Source of the DNA: Arthrobacter sp. zg-Y1171
Lineage (GTDB): Bacteria > Actinomycetota > Actinomycetes > Actinomycetales > Micrococcaceae
Reading direction: 5' to 3'
Assembly (NCBI RefSeq): GCF_025244845.1
Contig: NZ_CP104264.1
Location: forward strand, 3,224,001-3,288,000
DNA length: 64,000 nt
Below, in pieces: positions 52,809 through 61,163 of the stretch. Under the pieces are notes generated by a model. The model ran no database searches. It saw only the letters and a list, made by a program, of their open reading frames with translations, and was not told where the DNA came from. Each line of letters opens with the position of its first letter. Position 1 is the stretch's first letter. Both the position numbers and the translations under genes were made by a program.

Positions 52809-54155
52809 CTAGGGTCCGACGGGCGGCCGGTAGTCCTTCCCCGGCCCCGGCGAAGGCCTCGACACAACCCTCACTTCCCGCTGCGGCAGTTCTTCCCGGG
52901 AGAGACGGTACAAGTGCCTGGTTGCAACGCTTCCAGCCGCAACGGCGGCGCCGAGGGATGCCACAGAGGCCCGCAGCGACGCATCATCACTGGCGTCTGC
53001 GAGCGCGGCACCCCGACGGTAATTGTCCAGCCGGTGCCCGGGACCCAAACCGGCGTCCTCCCCAACCGGTGTGGCCACCGGATTTGTCAGGGTCATGGTG
53101 ACCCGGTCCGGTGTATCAGGATTGGCGATGCCGTCGATCCCGGGCACCCAGTCCTGCACATGCTCCAGGTGCAGTGCGGGGACGCCCGGGGGCAGGTCGG
53201 CGGCTCCGGTGTGGCTGCCGGCGGTCAGCAGGTACGCCACGTTGTAGTCGCTTTCCTCGGCCAGGTATGCGGCAACGCGGATGGCATGGTCCCCGCCCTG
53301 GCTGTAACCGGAAAGGATGACGGCATCCTCCGCTTCCGCCCCGGCCAGCCGCAAGGCCTCCCGCACTCCCGCCGTAACGTACGAACTGTCTTTCAGCGAA
53401 GGTTCGAAGACACCCATGGCATCGAACGGGTTCTCGCTTCCGGGGGAAATGCCGGAGCTCTGCGTGCCGGGAAGGGTGACAACAAACGTCTTCTTTCCGT
53501 CGCTCCCCGTGACCGGCAGGACTTCGATCACGCCTGGCCTGTTTTCCCGCAACAGTACCTTTGACCGCTCCAGCAGCCCGGCAGCAGTTCCGTCCAGGCG
53601 TACGCGGCCTTGTTCGCCGGGCAGCTCCGATACCTCCACCGGCCGCAGCTTCCCCCTCCCGGCTCCGTAAAGCAGGAGCAAAGCAGCGTTCATCAAGGTT
53701 TCGGAGGCCGGATCGGCAAGGCCCATCTCTGACTGGCGCAGGGTGGGGAACCACCACTTCGCCCGCGGATAGGAGCCGCGGACGAACCAGGGGTTCACCG
53801 GGAACAGGCCGATGGAAGGCGTCCGTTCCTTGATCCGGCCTTCCGCTTCCGCATAGGCACGGGCACTCCCGCGCACCCCGTCCGTAAGGGCATCGACGGC
53901 GGCAGCGGAGGTTTTTAGGGTGTGGGCCGCCTCCTGCATCCGCAACCGCACGCGGTCAGCCGGCGCCGAACCGCCGCCAACGGCCCCGACCTCCAGCCAA
54001 AGTTCCGTCACCCTCTGCCCGAGCAGCCGCAGGCGGTCCGCGGTCGACTCCAGCCTGCCCGCAACCCGGACCAGGTCCTCGTACTGGACCAGGAGACCTG
54101 CGGCCCCACCCCGTACCTCGTACATCGGCCGGTCGCAGGTTCCTGTCTCCGCCAT
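52809..54155 (-). CDS. Alpha/beta-hydrolase-fold protein with WXG100-like N-terminus
   Basis: 448 residues from the ATG at 54155, two bases after the stop of the WXG100-like gene. Residues about 15-115 are helical with LVRVAGRLESTADRLRLLGQRV and AHTLKTSAAAVDALTDGVRGSARAYAEAEGRI, as in ESX-type substrates. The C-terminal part is a lipase-like fold with TFVVTLPGTQSS, nucleophile GYSQGGDHAIRVAAYL and YLLTAGSHTGA. This head-plus-hydrolase layout, together with a small WXG partner, suggests a protein exported by a type VII-like route, perhaps a cell-wall-acting or toxin-like esterase. No ESX machinery is in the window. Confidence 0.8.
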   Translation of the reverse strand: MAETGTCDRPMYEVRGGAAGLLVQYEDLVRVAGRLESTADRLRLLGQRVTELWLEVGAVGGGSAPADRVRLRMQEAAHTLKTSAAAVDALTDGVRGSARAYAEAEGRIKERTPSIGLFPVNPWFVRGSYPRAKWWFPTLRQSEMGLADPASETLMNAALLLLYGAGRGKLRPVEVSELPGEQGRVRLDGTAAGLLERSKVLLRENRPGVIEVLPVTGSDGKKTFVVTLPGTQSSGISPGSENPFDAMGVFEPSLKDSSYVTAGVREALRLAGAEAEDAVILSGYSQGGDHAIRVAAYLAEESDYNVAYLLTAGSHTGAADLPPGVPALHLEHVQDWVPGIDGIANPDTPDRVTMTLTNPVATPVGEDAGLGPGHRLDNYRRGAALADASDDASLRASVASLGAAVAAGSVATRHLYRLSREELPQREVRVVSRPSPGPGKDYRPPVGP

Positions 54156-54157
54156 TG

Positions 54158-54409
54158 TCAGCTCCCCGCAGCCAACATGAGCGGATCCTGCTGCAGCTCC
54201 CCCGCGGAGAACCGCAGCTGCAGCGAAACGTCGGGGAACCGCTGCGCTACGGCAAGGAGCTCCTGCCGGAACGCGTCTGCCGCGGGAGACTCCCACTGGA
54301 CAACTGCGGCGACGGCAACCTCATGCTCCAGTTCGTCGGTTTCTACAGCGAATGCCAAAAGCAACCGTTCCGTCTCCGCCGCATATGCTGCAGCAGCCAT
54401 TTGGTTCAT
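54158..54409 (-). CDS. Small WXG100-like protein
   Basis: 83 residues from the ATG at 54409 (GGAGG 5 bases upstream; a preceding in-frame ATG at 54412 is possible). The helix-turn-helix hairpin of the WXG100 fold is suggested by a helical start (AYAAETERLLLAFAVETDELEHEVAV) and VQWESPAADAFRQELLAVAQRF, where W-E-S replaces W-X-G. The tail LQLRFSAGELQQDPLM is atypical. It immediately precedes the hydrolase gene with a similar N-terminal module, and the two products may pair as a heterodimer. Assignment rests on pattern and context. Confidence 0.7.
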   Translation of the reverse strand: MNQMAAAAYAAETERLLLAFAVETDELEHEVAVAAVVQWESPAADAFRQELLAVAQRFPDVSLQLRFSAGELQQDPLMLAAGS

Positions 54410-54710
54410 CATTTCCTCCCTCGGGTGACGGATTGTCCACATCTCGAATGAACCCGGCCCAGGCCGTCCGGGTGCAGGGCCGGGTCAGGAGGGGTCTGGA
54501 CGAGGACCGCTCAAGAACGACGCCGGTCCGTCAAGGGTGCCGTGCATGTCACCGGACCGCGGCGTTCCGCACTCCTCCGGTGGAAACAACCGGGACCTGT
54601 GCGCGGTGACGCCCGGGTGTCGAGGGAAAGTGTGCCGACCCAGGGCAAAACCGCAGAGCAGCGATGAGTCACACACCAACAGCGCCGCGCCGGCATGAAA
54701 GAATTGCCGC

Positions 54711-56126
54711 ATGGCCGCATCCGAACCCCGTGTCTCCCTCGCCTCCGTATCCCCCGCTATCGCCCTGGGCCCGCTGGACGGCCGCTACCGCAGCGCCACC
54801 GCGCCGCTGGTGGACTACCTGTCCGAAGCCGCGCTTAACCGGGACCGGACCCATGTGGAGGTGGAATGGCTGATTCACCTGACCTCCAACGCCGTCCTGC
54901 CGGGCACCGCGCCGCTTACGGAAGACCAGCAGAACCAGCTGCGGGAAATCGTGACGGGCTTCGACGGCAACTCCGTGGCCGAGCTGGGCGAAATTGAAAA
55001 GCGCACCGTGCACGACGTCAAGGCCGTCGAGTACTACATTGCCGACAGGCTTCCGGCCCTCGGTCTCGAGAATCTGAAGAGCCTCGTGCACTTCGGCTGC
55101 ACATCCGAAGACATCAACAACCTTTCCTACGCGCTCGGCATCAAGGGCGCCGTCGAAAACGTCTGGCTGCCGGCCGCGCAGGACCTGGTGGACCAGATTG
55201 CCGGGATGGCGGAGGACACCCGCACCGTGCCCATGCTGTCCCGGACGCACGGACAGCCGGCCACCCCCACCACTTTGGGCAAGGAACTGGCCGTAACCGT
55301 CCACCGCCTCACCCGCCAGCTGCGCCGGATCCGCAACACTGAGTTCCTGGGCAAGATCAACGGCGCCACCGGAACGTACGCGGCCCACTACGCCGCGGCT
55401 CCGCAGACAGACTGGCAGCAGGTGGCGCGCAGCTTCGTGGAAGTCCTGGGCCTGGCCTGGAACCCGCTGACCACGCAGATCGAATCCCACGACTGGCAGG
55501 CAGAGCTCTACGCAGACATCGCCCGCTTCAACCGCATCCTGCACAACTTCTGCACGGATGTCTGGAGCTACATCTCCATTGGCTACTTCGCGCAGGTCCC
55601 CGTGGAAGGCGCCACCGGCTCCTCCACCATGCCGCACAAGGTGAATCCGATCCGCTTCGAGAACGCCGAAGCAAACCTGGAAATCTCCAACGGACTGCTG
55701 GACACCCTGGCTTCCACCCTGGTCACCTCCCGCTGGCAGCGCGACCTCACCGACTCCTCCTCGCAGCGCAACATCGGAGTGGCCTTCGGACACTCGGTGC
55801 TGGCAATTTCCAACGTCGCCAAGGGACTCCAGCGGCTGCACGTTGCCGAAGAGGTCCTGGCCGTTGACCTGGACTCCAATTGGGAGGTGCTCGGGGAAGC
55901 CATCCAGATGGTGATGCGCGCCGAAGCCGTGGCCGGCGTTGAGGGCATGGAAAACCCCTACGAACGGCTCAAGGACCTCACCCGCGGCCACCGCGTGGAC
56001 GCAGAGCGGATGAAGGAATTCATTGCCGGGCTTGGCCTTCCCGCCGAGGCGGAAGCCCGCCTGCAGGCCCTCACCCCCGCCAAGTACACGGGCATCGCGG
56101 ACACCCTGGTGGACCACCTCAAATAG
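54711..56126 (+). CDS. purB: Adenylosuccinate lyase
   Basis: 471 residues. It cleaves SAICAR to AICAR and adenylosuccinate to AMP in purine synthesis. It is of the E. coli type: ALGPLDGRYRSATAPLVDYLSE at the N-terminus, KAVEYYIADR, FGCTSEDINNLSYAL, SRTHGQPATPTTLGKE, and the signature SSTMPHKVNPIRFENAEANL with its flexible Ser loop. The ribosome site is weak (GAAAGAA). No other pur genes are nearby, and the gene appears monocistronic. Confidence 0.97.
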   Translation: MAASEPRVSLASVSPAIALGPLDGRYRSATAPLVDYLSEAALNRDRTHVEVEWLIHLTSNAVLPGTAPLTEDQQNQLREIVTGFDGNSVAELGEIEKRTVHDVKAVEYYIADRLPALGLENLKSLVHFGCTSEDINNLSYALGIKGAVENVWLPAAQDLVDQIAGMAEDTRTVPMLSRTHGQPATPTTLGKELAVTVHRLTRQLRRIRNTEFLGKINGATGTYAAHYAAAPQTDWQQVARSFVEVLGLAWNPLTTQIESHDWQAELYADIARFNRILHNFCTDVWSYISIGYFAQVPVEGATGSSTMPHKVNPIRFENAEANLEISNGLLDTLASTLVTSRWQRDLTDSSSQRNIGVAFGHSVLAISNVAKGLQRLHVAEEVLAVDLDSNWEVLGEAIQMVMRAEAVAGVEGMENPYERLKDLTRGHRVDAERMKEFIAGLGLPAEAEARLQALTPAKYTGIADTLVDHLK

Positions 56127-56145
56127 GCTGCCCGCTTTAAGCCAA

Positions 56146-56197
56146 AACGACGACGGCGGGAGCCGGGCTCGCAGCCCGGCCTCCCGCCGTCGTCGTT
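56146..56197. terminator. Long terminator hairpin between purB and rlmN
   Basis: AACGACGACGGCGGGAG plus CCGGGCT pairs with AGCCCGG plus CTCCCGCCGTCGTCGTT (one bulged base) around CGC. On the minus strand it ends in T4, favouring termination of rlmN. It also closes the purB message. Confidence 0.88.
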
Positions 56198-56218
56198 AAG
56201 TGGTTAAGTGGTTAAGAA
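56195..56218. repeat. Three 8-bp direct repeats (GTTAAGTG)
   Basis: GTTAAGTG occurs at 56195-56202 and 56203-56210, then GTTAAGAA at 56211-56218, bridging the terminator and the end of rlmN. It is a short slippage-type repeat without evident function. Confidence 0.8.
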
Positions 56219-56231
56219 GTCGTTACCGGTG

Positions 56232-57488
56232 CTAGTCCGCCGCGGCGAGCTGGCCGCAGGCGCCGTCGATTTCCTTGCCGCGGGTGTCGCGGATGGTGGT
56301 GGGGATGCCGGCGTCGATCAGGTGGTTGATGAACTCCTGCATGACCTCGGGCTCCGGCGACGTCCAGATGGAACCGGGCGTGGGGTTCAGCGGAATGGGG
56401 TTCACGTGCACCCAGCCGCGGCCGCGGGCATTGAGCTTCTTGGCCAGCAGGTCCGCACGCCAGGCGTGGTCGTTCATGTCCTTGATCAGCGCGTACTCGA
56501 TGGAGACGCGGCGGCCGGTGACGCGGTAGTAGTTGTACGCGGCGTCCAGGGCCTCGTCCACCTTCCACCGGCTGTTGACCGGGATCAGCTCGTCGCGCAG
56601 CTCGTCGTCCGGGGCGTGCAGGCTCAGTGCGAAGGTCACCGGGATGTTTTCCTCGGCAAGCTTCTTGATGGCCGGAACCAGGCCCACGGTGGAGACGGTG
56701 ATGTTGCGGGCGCTCATGCCCAGGCCTTCGGGAACCTCGGCGGCCATCCGGTGGACGGCGTTCATCACGCGCTTGTAGTTGGCCAGCGGCTCGCCCATGC
56801 CCATGAAGACAATGTTGGTGACGCGCTCGGCATCGTGGCCGCCGTCGCGGCGCTTGCCGCCCAGGCCGCCTTCCTTGATCACGCGGTTTGCCTGGACAAT
56901 CTGGTCCAGGATTTCCGCGGTGGACATGTTGCGGGTCAGGCCGGCCTGGCCGGTGGCGCAGAACGGGCAGTTCATGCCGCAGCCGCACTGGCTGGAGACG
57001 CACAAGGTGATGCGGCCGGGGTAGCGCATCAGCACGGACTCGACGAGGGAGCCGTCGAAGAGGCGCCAGAGGAACTTGATCGTGTCGCCGTTATCGGTGG
57101 TCAGGCGCTTGATCTCGGTGAGCAGCGTGGGGAACATTTCGCCCACCAGCTCGTCACGGCGTTCCTTCGGGAGGTCGCTCATGGCTTCGGGGTCGGTGGT
57201 GTAGTGCTGGAAGTAGTGCACCGACAGCTGCTTCGCGCGGAACGCAGGCAGGCCCAGGGACTTCAGCTTCTCCTGGCGTTCGGCCAGCGTCATATCGGCC
57301 AGATGCGCCGGCGGCTGGGACACGCGCGGCGACTTGAACTGCAGCAGCGGGCGGCCGTCGGGCTCCTTGGCCTGTTCCCAACCCTCCGTGGCGGGGCGGA
57401 CCTGCAGTCCGGTGGCGGTGGGAAGCGCGCGGGCGGTGCGCTGCTTTTTGGCGGTGTTTTTCTCGGGGGAAGAATCGACAGTTGACAT
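56232..57488 (-). CDS. rlmN: 23S rRNA (adenine2503-C2)/tRNA(A37) methyltransferase, radical SAM
   Basis: 418 residues from the ATG at 57488. The radical SAM cluster is bound by Cys170, Cys174 and Cys177 in CGMNCPFC. VSSQCGC and FMGMGEPLANYKRV are family signatures, and the methyl-carrying Cys lies in the C-terminal DGACGQL segment. It methylates A2503 in the ribosomal exit tunnel and A37 of some tRNAs. The N-terminal accessory domain (FRAKQLSVHYFQHYTTDPEAM) binds RNA. The preceding 40 residues are a basic, low-complexity extension. Confidence 0.96.
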   Translation of the reverse strand: MSTVDSSPEKNTAKKQRTARALPTATGLQVRPATEGWEQAKEPDGRPLLQFKSPRVSQPPAHLADMTLAERQEKLKSLGLPAFRAKQLSVHYFQHYTTDPEAMSDLPKERRDELVGEMFPTLLTEIKRLTTDNGDTIKFLWRLFDGSLVESVLMRYPGRITLCVSSQCGCGMNCPFCATGQAGLTRNMSTAEILDQIVQANRVIKEGGLGGKRRDGGHDAERVTNIVFMGMGEPLANYKRVMNAVHRMAAEVPEGLGMSARNITVSTVGLVPAIKKLAEENIPVTFALSLHAPDDELRDELIPVNSRWKVDEALDAAYNYYRVTGRRVSIEYALIKDMNDHAWRADLLAKKLNARGRGWVHVNPIPLNPTPGSIWTSPEPEVMQEFINHLIDAGIPTTIRDTRGKEIDGACGQLAAAD

Positions 57489-57613
57489 CGCTACTATTCT
57501 CGCACGGTTCGCATATCCGGAACATTCCTTTTGCCGGGACGGCACACTGCCGAAACACGGGTGAAACCCCGGGCTCCTAGCGTGGAAGCACTACCCCTGA
57601 CGCTGGAGGCAGC

Positions 57614-58138
57614 ATGTCGGATTTGCGACCCTTTTCCGGATTCCGTCCCTACTCCACCCCGCACCTGCGGATCCGCGAAGTGCCGTGGAGCAACCCCGTA
57701 GGCGCTGACCTGCGCGAAGCCCAGCAGGCGGAACTGGACGCCCGCTACGGCACCGCGGAACACGACCCCAATCCGCCGCGCGCATCCGATTCCGCAGTCT
57801 TCCTCATCGCCTACGAGCGCAGCACGGGCCAGCCGCTGGGCTGCGGGGGGCTTCGGCGGCTGGATACCACGACGGCGGAGATCAAGCGCGTGTATGTCCT
57901 GCCGTATGCCCGCGGTTCAGGAGTGGCGACGGCGGTCCTCGGGGCGTTGGAGGCACGAGCGAAGCAGATGGGATTCGCTGTCCTTACGGCAGAAGCAGGC
58001 TCCGCCCAGCCGGACGGTCACCGCTTTTACGAGAACGCCGGCTACCGGGTGGTGCCGAACTTCGGCCCGTATATCGCCTCCGATGGGTCAACCTGCTATT
58101 CCAAGACCATCGGCGCTGCGCTGGAGCACCGGTTCTAG
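57614..58138 (+). CDS. GNAT-family N-acetyltransferase
   Basis: 174 residues. The acetyl-CoA binding core reads IKRVYVLPYARGSGVATAVLGALEARAKQMG (the R/Q-x-x-G-x-G/A type loop), followed by VLTAEAGSAQPDGHRFYENAGYRVV, which is motif B. GGAGG is 6 bases before the ATG. Substrate unknown; the N-terminal RPYSTPHLRIREVPW is not diagnostic. It is convergent with the deaminase gene with a hairpin between them. Confidence 0.88.
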   Translation: MSDLRPFSGFRPYSTPHLRIREVPWSNPVGADLREAQQAELDARYGTAEHDPNPPRASDSAVFLIAYERSTGQPLGCGGLRRLDTTTAEIKRVYVLPYARGSGVATAVLGALEARAKQMGFAVLTAEAGSAQPDGHRFYENAGYRVVPNFGPYIASDGSTCYSKTIGAALEHRF

Positions 58139-58139
58139 G

Positions 58140-58180
58140 CGTCCGGCGCCCGCTGCGGCGCCCGCTGCGAGCGCCGGACG
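58140..58180. terminator. Hairpin with internal 12-bp direct repeat
   Basis: CGTCCGGCGC (58140-58149) and GCGCCGGACG (58171-58180) form a perfect 10-bp stem. The loop consists of two copies of GCGCCCGCTGCG (58146-58157, 58158-58169, overlapping the arm). It lies between the convergent GNAT and deaminase genes and has no T tract. Confidence 0.6.
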
Positions 58181-58189
58181 AGCCAGAGC

Positions 58190-58672
58190 CTAGTAGTCGA
58201 TCCGCTCCGACGCCGCGGTCCAGGCATTGAACGGAGCCATTGAGGGGGTGCCCTCCACACCCCGCTGGGTGACCTGCATGGAGCGCTGGTCCAGCGGCGT
58301 TTCAAAGAATTCGTAGAAGGCGGCGTCGTCGAAACCTGCGCTGGCGGCGTCGTGCCGGTCCGCGGCAAAAACCACCCGGTCCACGCGGGCCCAGAGCGAG
58401 GACGCCAGGCACATGGGGCACGGTTCGCAGCTGGTGTAGAGCACCGCGCCCGTGAGGTCGAACGTGCCCAGGGCTGCGCACGCGTTGCGGATGGCCGTGA
58501 CCTCGGCATGTGCGGTGGGATCGTTGTTCGCGGTCACCCGGTTCACGCCCTCAAACGCCGCGCCTTCGGCGGTGACGACGACGGCACCGAACGGTCCGCC
58601 GTCGTTGGCCACATTCTCCGTGGCAAGGCGAATGGCCTGGGCCAGGTAAATATCGTCCGAAGTGCTGCTCAT
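58190..58672 (-). CDS. Nucleoside/guanine deaminase (cytidine-deaminase-like zinc enzyme)
   Basis: 160 residues. The zinc site is intact: TAHAEVTAI (His and catalytic Glu) and SCEPCPMC (two Cys). The C-terminal half, FAADRHDAASAGFDDAAFYEFFETPL, is the domain-swapped tail of the bacillary guanine deaminase family (GuaD/YkoA), distinguishing it from tRNA adenosine deaminase. It would turn guanine into xanthine for purine salvage or breakdown. No other purine-catabolic gene is adjacent. Confidence 0.87.
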   Translation of the reverse strand: MSSTSDDIYLAQAIRLATENVANDGGPFGAVVVTAEGAAFEGVNRVTANNDPTAHAEVTAIRNACAALGTFDLTGAVLYTSCEPCPMCLASSLWARVDRVVFAADRHDAASAGFDDAAFYEFFETPLDQRSMQVTQRGVEGTPSMAPFNAWTAASERIDY

Positions 58673-58779
58673 GGCTTCTCCCTTGGTCCGGTTGTGCCAG
58701 GTAGATAGCCGGAAGTGTCCGGCCCGCCTTCGCAGCAGTGAGACTAGCAGTTATTGGGACAAGGGGAATATGGGCTGCG

Positions 58780-59289
58780 TCATGATGCGAAATCGTTTCC
58801 TGCCTTGCCGCGGGCCTCGCGCTCCCAGCGGGAGCCGGGTCCCTCCAGTGCTGCCTGATCGCCGGGGTTGAAGATCCCGCACCGTTCCCGGGACAGGCAT
58901 CCGCATCCGATGCATCCGTCAAGGGACGCCTGCAACGCCTGAAGTACGCGGATTCTTCCGGCGACCATCCGTGACCAGTCGGCGCTCATGGCAGCCCACT
59001 CGCTCTTCGTGGGCGCCCGGTCCACAGGTAGCCCGCCCAGGGCAACACCCACTTCCTCGAACGACAGACCGATACGACGGCCTGCGGAAATGACAGCCAG
59101 CCGGCGCAGGACGTGGCGCGGGAACTGTCTCTGATTGCTGCTGGTGCGGTAGGAAACGATTAATCCGCGCTCTTCGTAGTAGCGGACGGCAGGCACCGAA
59201 ATACCGGCGCGCTCCGCCACCTCGCCGATAGCCAGCAATGGGCGTGGTGGTTGGTTCACTCGTCCAGTGTTGCGCACGCTGTCGGGCAA
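58780..59289 (-). CDS. soxR: Redox-sensitive MerR-type activator SoxR
   Basis: 169 residues from TTG at 59289; a GTG at 59259 would give a more usual short N-terminus. The MerR HTH reads LLAIGEVAERAGISVPAVRYYEERGLIVS, followed by a dimerisation helix. The [2Fe-2S] cluster site CIGCGCLSRERC has the four Cys in the spacing C-x2-C-x-C-x5-C. In actinobacteria SoxR responds to redox-active compounds rather than superoxide alone. A SoxR box lies 27 bases upstream of the longest start and faces a divergent small ORF and VOC gene, its likely targets. Confidence 0.93.
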   Translation of the reverse strand: MPDSVRNTGRVNQPPRPLLAIGEVAERAGISVPAVRYYEERGLIVSYRTSSNQRQFPRHVLRRLAVISAGRRIGLSFEEVGVALGGLPVDRAPTKSEWAAMSADWSRMVAGRIRVLQALQASLDGCIGCGCLSRERCGIFNPGDQAALEGPGSRWEREARGKAGNDFAS

Positions 59290-59310
59290 CCGAAGAACTG
59301 TGACGGGGAT

Positions 59311-59341
59311 TTGACCTCAAGTGCACTTGAGCACGTTTGCT
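59311..59341 (+). promoter_or_regulatory. SoxR box in a long-spacer promoter
   Basis: The perfect 16-base dyad CTCAAGTGCACTTGAG (59316-59331) resembles the known SoxR box (CCTCAAGTTAACTTGAGG). TTGACC at 59311-59316 is a good -35. A 19-base spacer, as in MerR-type promoters, would put the -10 at TTTGCT (59336-59341), a weak match. It points toward the 52-codon ORF and the VOC gene. Confidence 0.82.
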
Positions 59342-59386
59342 GTAGCCCTAAGCTCCCGAAAGGGGAGCCACAAGGGAGGCACCGCC

Positions 59387-59545
59387 ATGAATCGCAGACA
59401 GGCCAAGAAGAACCGCCGCAGTCTTCCCGGACTCGAGTCCGATCCCCGGCAGACTCCGCAGGGAAGGCCTCGCGATCAGCGTTCTGCAGACCTGCTGGCG
59501 AGGGTACTGTCCGAGAGCGGACACTTGCTCTTCCCTTTCCACTGA
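59387..59545 (+). CDS. Small basic protein, 52 residues, behind a SoxR box
   Basis: ATG at 59387 preceded by AAGGGAGG at 6-8 bases. The sequence starts MNRRQAKKNRRSLPGLE, contains several more Arg/Lys, and ends in SGHLLFPFH. It is strongly basic and probably partly disordered at the N-terminus. A GCTCCC-GAAAG-GGGAGC hairpin (59352-59368) sits in its leader. Position just after the SoxR-controlled promoter suggests oxidative or redox-drug induction. No family is recognised; it could also be a translated leader for the downstream VOC gene. Confidence 0.6.
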   Translation: MNRRQAKKNRRSLPGLESDPRQTPQGRPRDQRSADLLARVLSESGHLLFPFH

Positions 59546-59757
59546 GGACCGGAGGAGGTTTCCTTTCTAAAGTGAATCGTGGCCTTGACAGCCCGTCGTG
59601 GGCGGAGCCCCGGATCCGCTGCCGATCGTTCCGGGTACCCGTTGTCAGCAGGGGCGGGCAGTGGGATTGTGAAGGAACAGCGCGCTACCCGAACGCACCT
59701 CCACCGCGGGTTCTCCCCCGCGAAGGGCACCCGCGGGCTTCGAAGGAAGGACCAGAC

Positions 59758-60231
59758 ATGGAACGCATGATTTTCCCCAACCTGCCGGTGGCGAACCTCA
59801 AGACTGCAGAGAACTTCTATCTGGGTCTCGGATTCACCAAGAACCCGCAGTTCAGTGATGAAAACGCCACCGCCATCGTCATTTCGGACAGCATCGTGGT
59901 GATGCTGCTGCAGCAGGACTTCTACCAGGGCTTCCTCCCCGAAGGGGACACGCCGCACCTGGCTTCGGCAGGCAAGGAAGTACTGAACTGCATCAGCTGC
60001 GACAGCACGGACGAAGTGGACCGTTTCCTGGCCGCCTGCGCCTCCGGCGGGGGTGCCCTCTACGCGCCGGCTGAGGAGCATATGCCCGGAATGTACAGCG
60101 GCTCGGCAACCGACCCGGACGGACACGTCTGGGAGTTCATGTGGATGGATCCCTCCAATGTCGAGCCGCCCGAGCGCACCTTCGAGGTTTCCTCCAACGC
60201 CACGGTCCAGGAGCAGAACTCCGCGCTTTGA
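59758..60231 (+). CDS. VOC-superfamily protein (glyoxalase-like), probable SoxR target
   Basis: 157 residues from the ATG at 59758 with GGAAGG 8-9 bases upstream. PNLPVANLKTAENFYLGLGF opens the first beta-alpha module. The second contains SGSATDPDGHVWEFMWMDPS, the usual ending of extradiol-dioxygenase-like/PhnB-like VOC proteins. It lies about 210 bases after the 52-codon ORF; that interval has no gene I can support. Enzymatic role unknown; proteins of this kind often bind or detoxify drugs, which would fit SoxR control. Confidence 0.87.
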   Translation: MERMIFPNLPVANLKTAENFYLGLGFTKNPQFSDENATAIVISDSIVVMLLQQDFYQGFLPEGDTPHLASAGKEVLNCISCDSTDEVDRFLAACASGGGALYAPAEEHMPGMYSGSATDPDGHVWEFMWMDPSNVEPPERTFEVSSNATVQEQNSAL

Positions 60232-60256
60232 CCGGGCTCCGGTGCGGCCCGGTCAA
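60228..60256. terminator. Hairpin overlapping the VOC stop codon
   Basis: TTGACCGGGC (60228-60237) and GCCCGGTCAA (60247-60256) form a perfect 10-bp stem around nine bases; the TGA stop is inside the left arm. It separates the VOC gene from the convergent ABC permease gene ending at 60269. Confidence 0.65.
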
Positions 60257-60268
60257 GGCGCTTGCCGG

Positions 60269-61159
60269 CTACTTGACCGCGCCCATGGACAGGCCGCGGA
60301 CCAGCTGCTTCTGCGCCACCCACCCGGCAATCACCACCGGCAGCGAAGCCAGCACCGATGCTGCCGAGAGCTGCGCCAGGAACAGGCCTTCGCTGGTCAT
60401 CTGGGACACCAGGAAGACCGGGACCGTAGCCGATTGGCCCGCCGTGAGGATCAGTGCGAAGAAGAACTCGTTCCAGGCGAAAATCACGCAGATCAATGCC
60501 GTCGCGGCAAGGCCGGGGGCGACCATGGGCATTAGGACCCGCAGGAGGGTTTTCATCAGCCCGGCTCCGTCCATCTGCGCCGCCTCCAGCACCTCGCCGG
60601 GCACTTCCAGGAAAAACGAGCGCATCATCCACACGGCGATGGGCAGGTTCATCGAGGTGTACAACACCACCAGCGTCCACACGTTATCCAATACCTTTAG
60701 CTGCCCGGCAATCACGTAGATCGGCATAATCACGGCCACTACCGGCAGCATGCGGGTGGAGATGAAGAAGAACAGCACGTCCGAGGTCTTTTTCACCGGC
60801 CGGATGCTCAAGGCATAGGAGGCCGGCACCGCCAGGATGACCACCAGGATGGTGGAGACGCCGGTGGCAATCGCGGAGTTGGCGAAATAGCTTCCGGCCC
60901 CGCTGTCCAGCACCGCCCGGTACTGGTCCAGCGTGGGGGCGAAGAAGAACACCGGCGGATCGGATGCGGCGGCGGACTCCTGCTTGAAGGAGGTCAGCAC
61001 CATCCAGAGCACCGGTGAGAAGAAAATCAGTGCCAGGACCCACGTCACCGTGGTGAGGATGGGTGCGGAGTTGAAACGCCGGGCCGGTTTCCGAACGGTA
61101 TTGGCAGCGGGAGTTGTTTCTTTCCCGGCGGGAGTAGGTGCAGCAGTCTGGGTAGCCAC
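60269..61159 (-). CDS. ABC sugar/polyol transporter permease (MalG/SmoG-like)
   Basis: 296 residues with six membrane helices. The EAA loop is EVLEAAQMDGAGLMKTLLRVLMPMVAPG, which contacts the ATPase. RMLPVVAVIMPIYVIAGQL and the C-terminal SQMTSEGLFLAQLSAASVLASLPVV and KQLVRGLSMGAVK are closest to mannitol/sorbitol (polyol) transporters. It starts four bases after the stop of the MalF-like permease. It is the last gene of the three-gene import operon; no ATPase is encoded here, so a shared MsmX/UgpC-type ATPase must serve it. Confidence 0.93.
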   Translation of the reverse strand: MATQTAAPTPAGKETTPAANTVRKPARRFNSAPILTTVTWVLALIFFSPVLWMVLTSFKQESAAASDPPVFFFAPTLDQYRAVLDSGAGSYFANSAIATGVSTILVVILAVPASYALSIRPVKKTSDVLFFFISTRMLPVVAVIMPIYVIAGQLKVLDNVWTLVVLYTSMNLPIAVWMMRSFFLEVPGEVLEAAQMDGAGLMKTLLRVLMPMVAPGLAATALICVIFAWNEFFFALILTAGQSATVPVFLVSQMTSEGLFLAQLSAASVLASLPVVIAGWVAQKQLVRGLSMGAVK

Positions 61160-61163
61160 GTCG

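Noticed and set aside
59572..59757. An in-frame upstream GTG start (59572) extending the VOC protein by 62 residues
   Set aside because: The GGAGGAGG site is about 15 bases from that GTG, the extension is Arg/Pro-rich with no VOC similarity, and the ATG at 59758 has its own GGAAGG.
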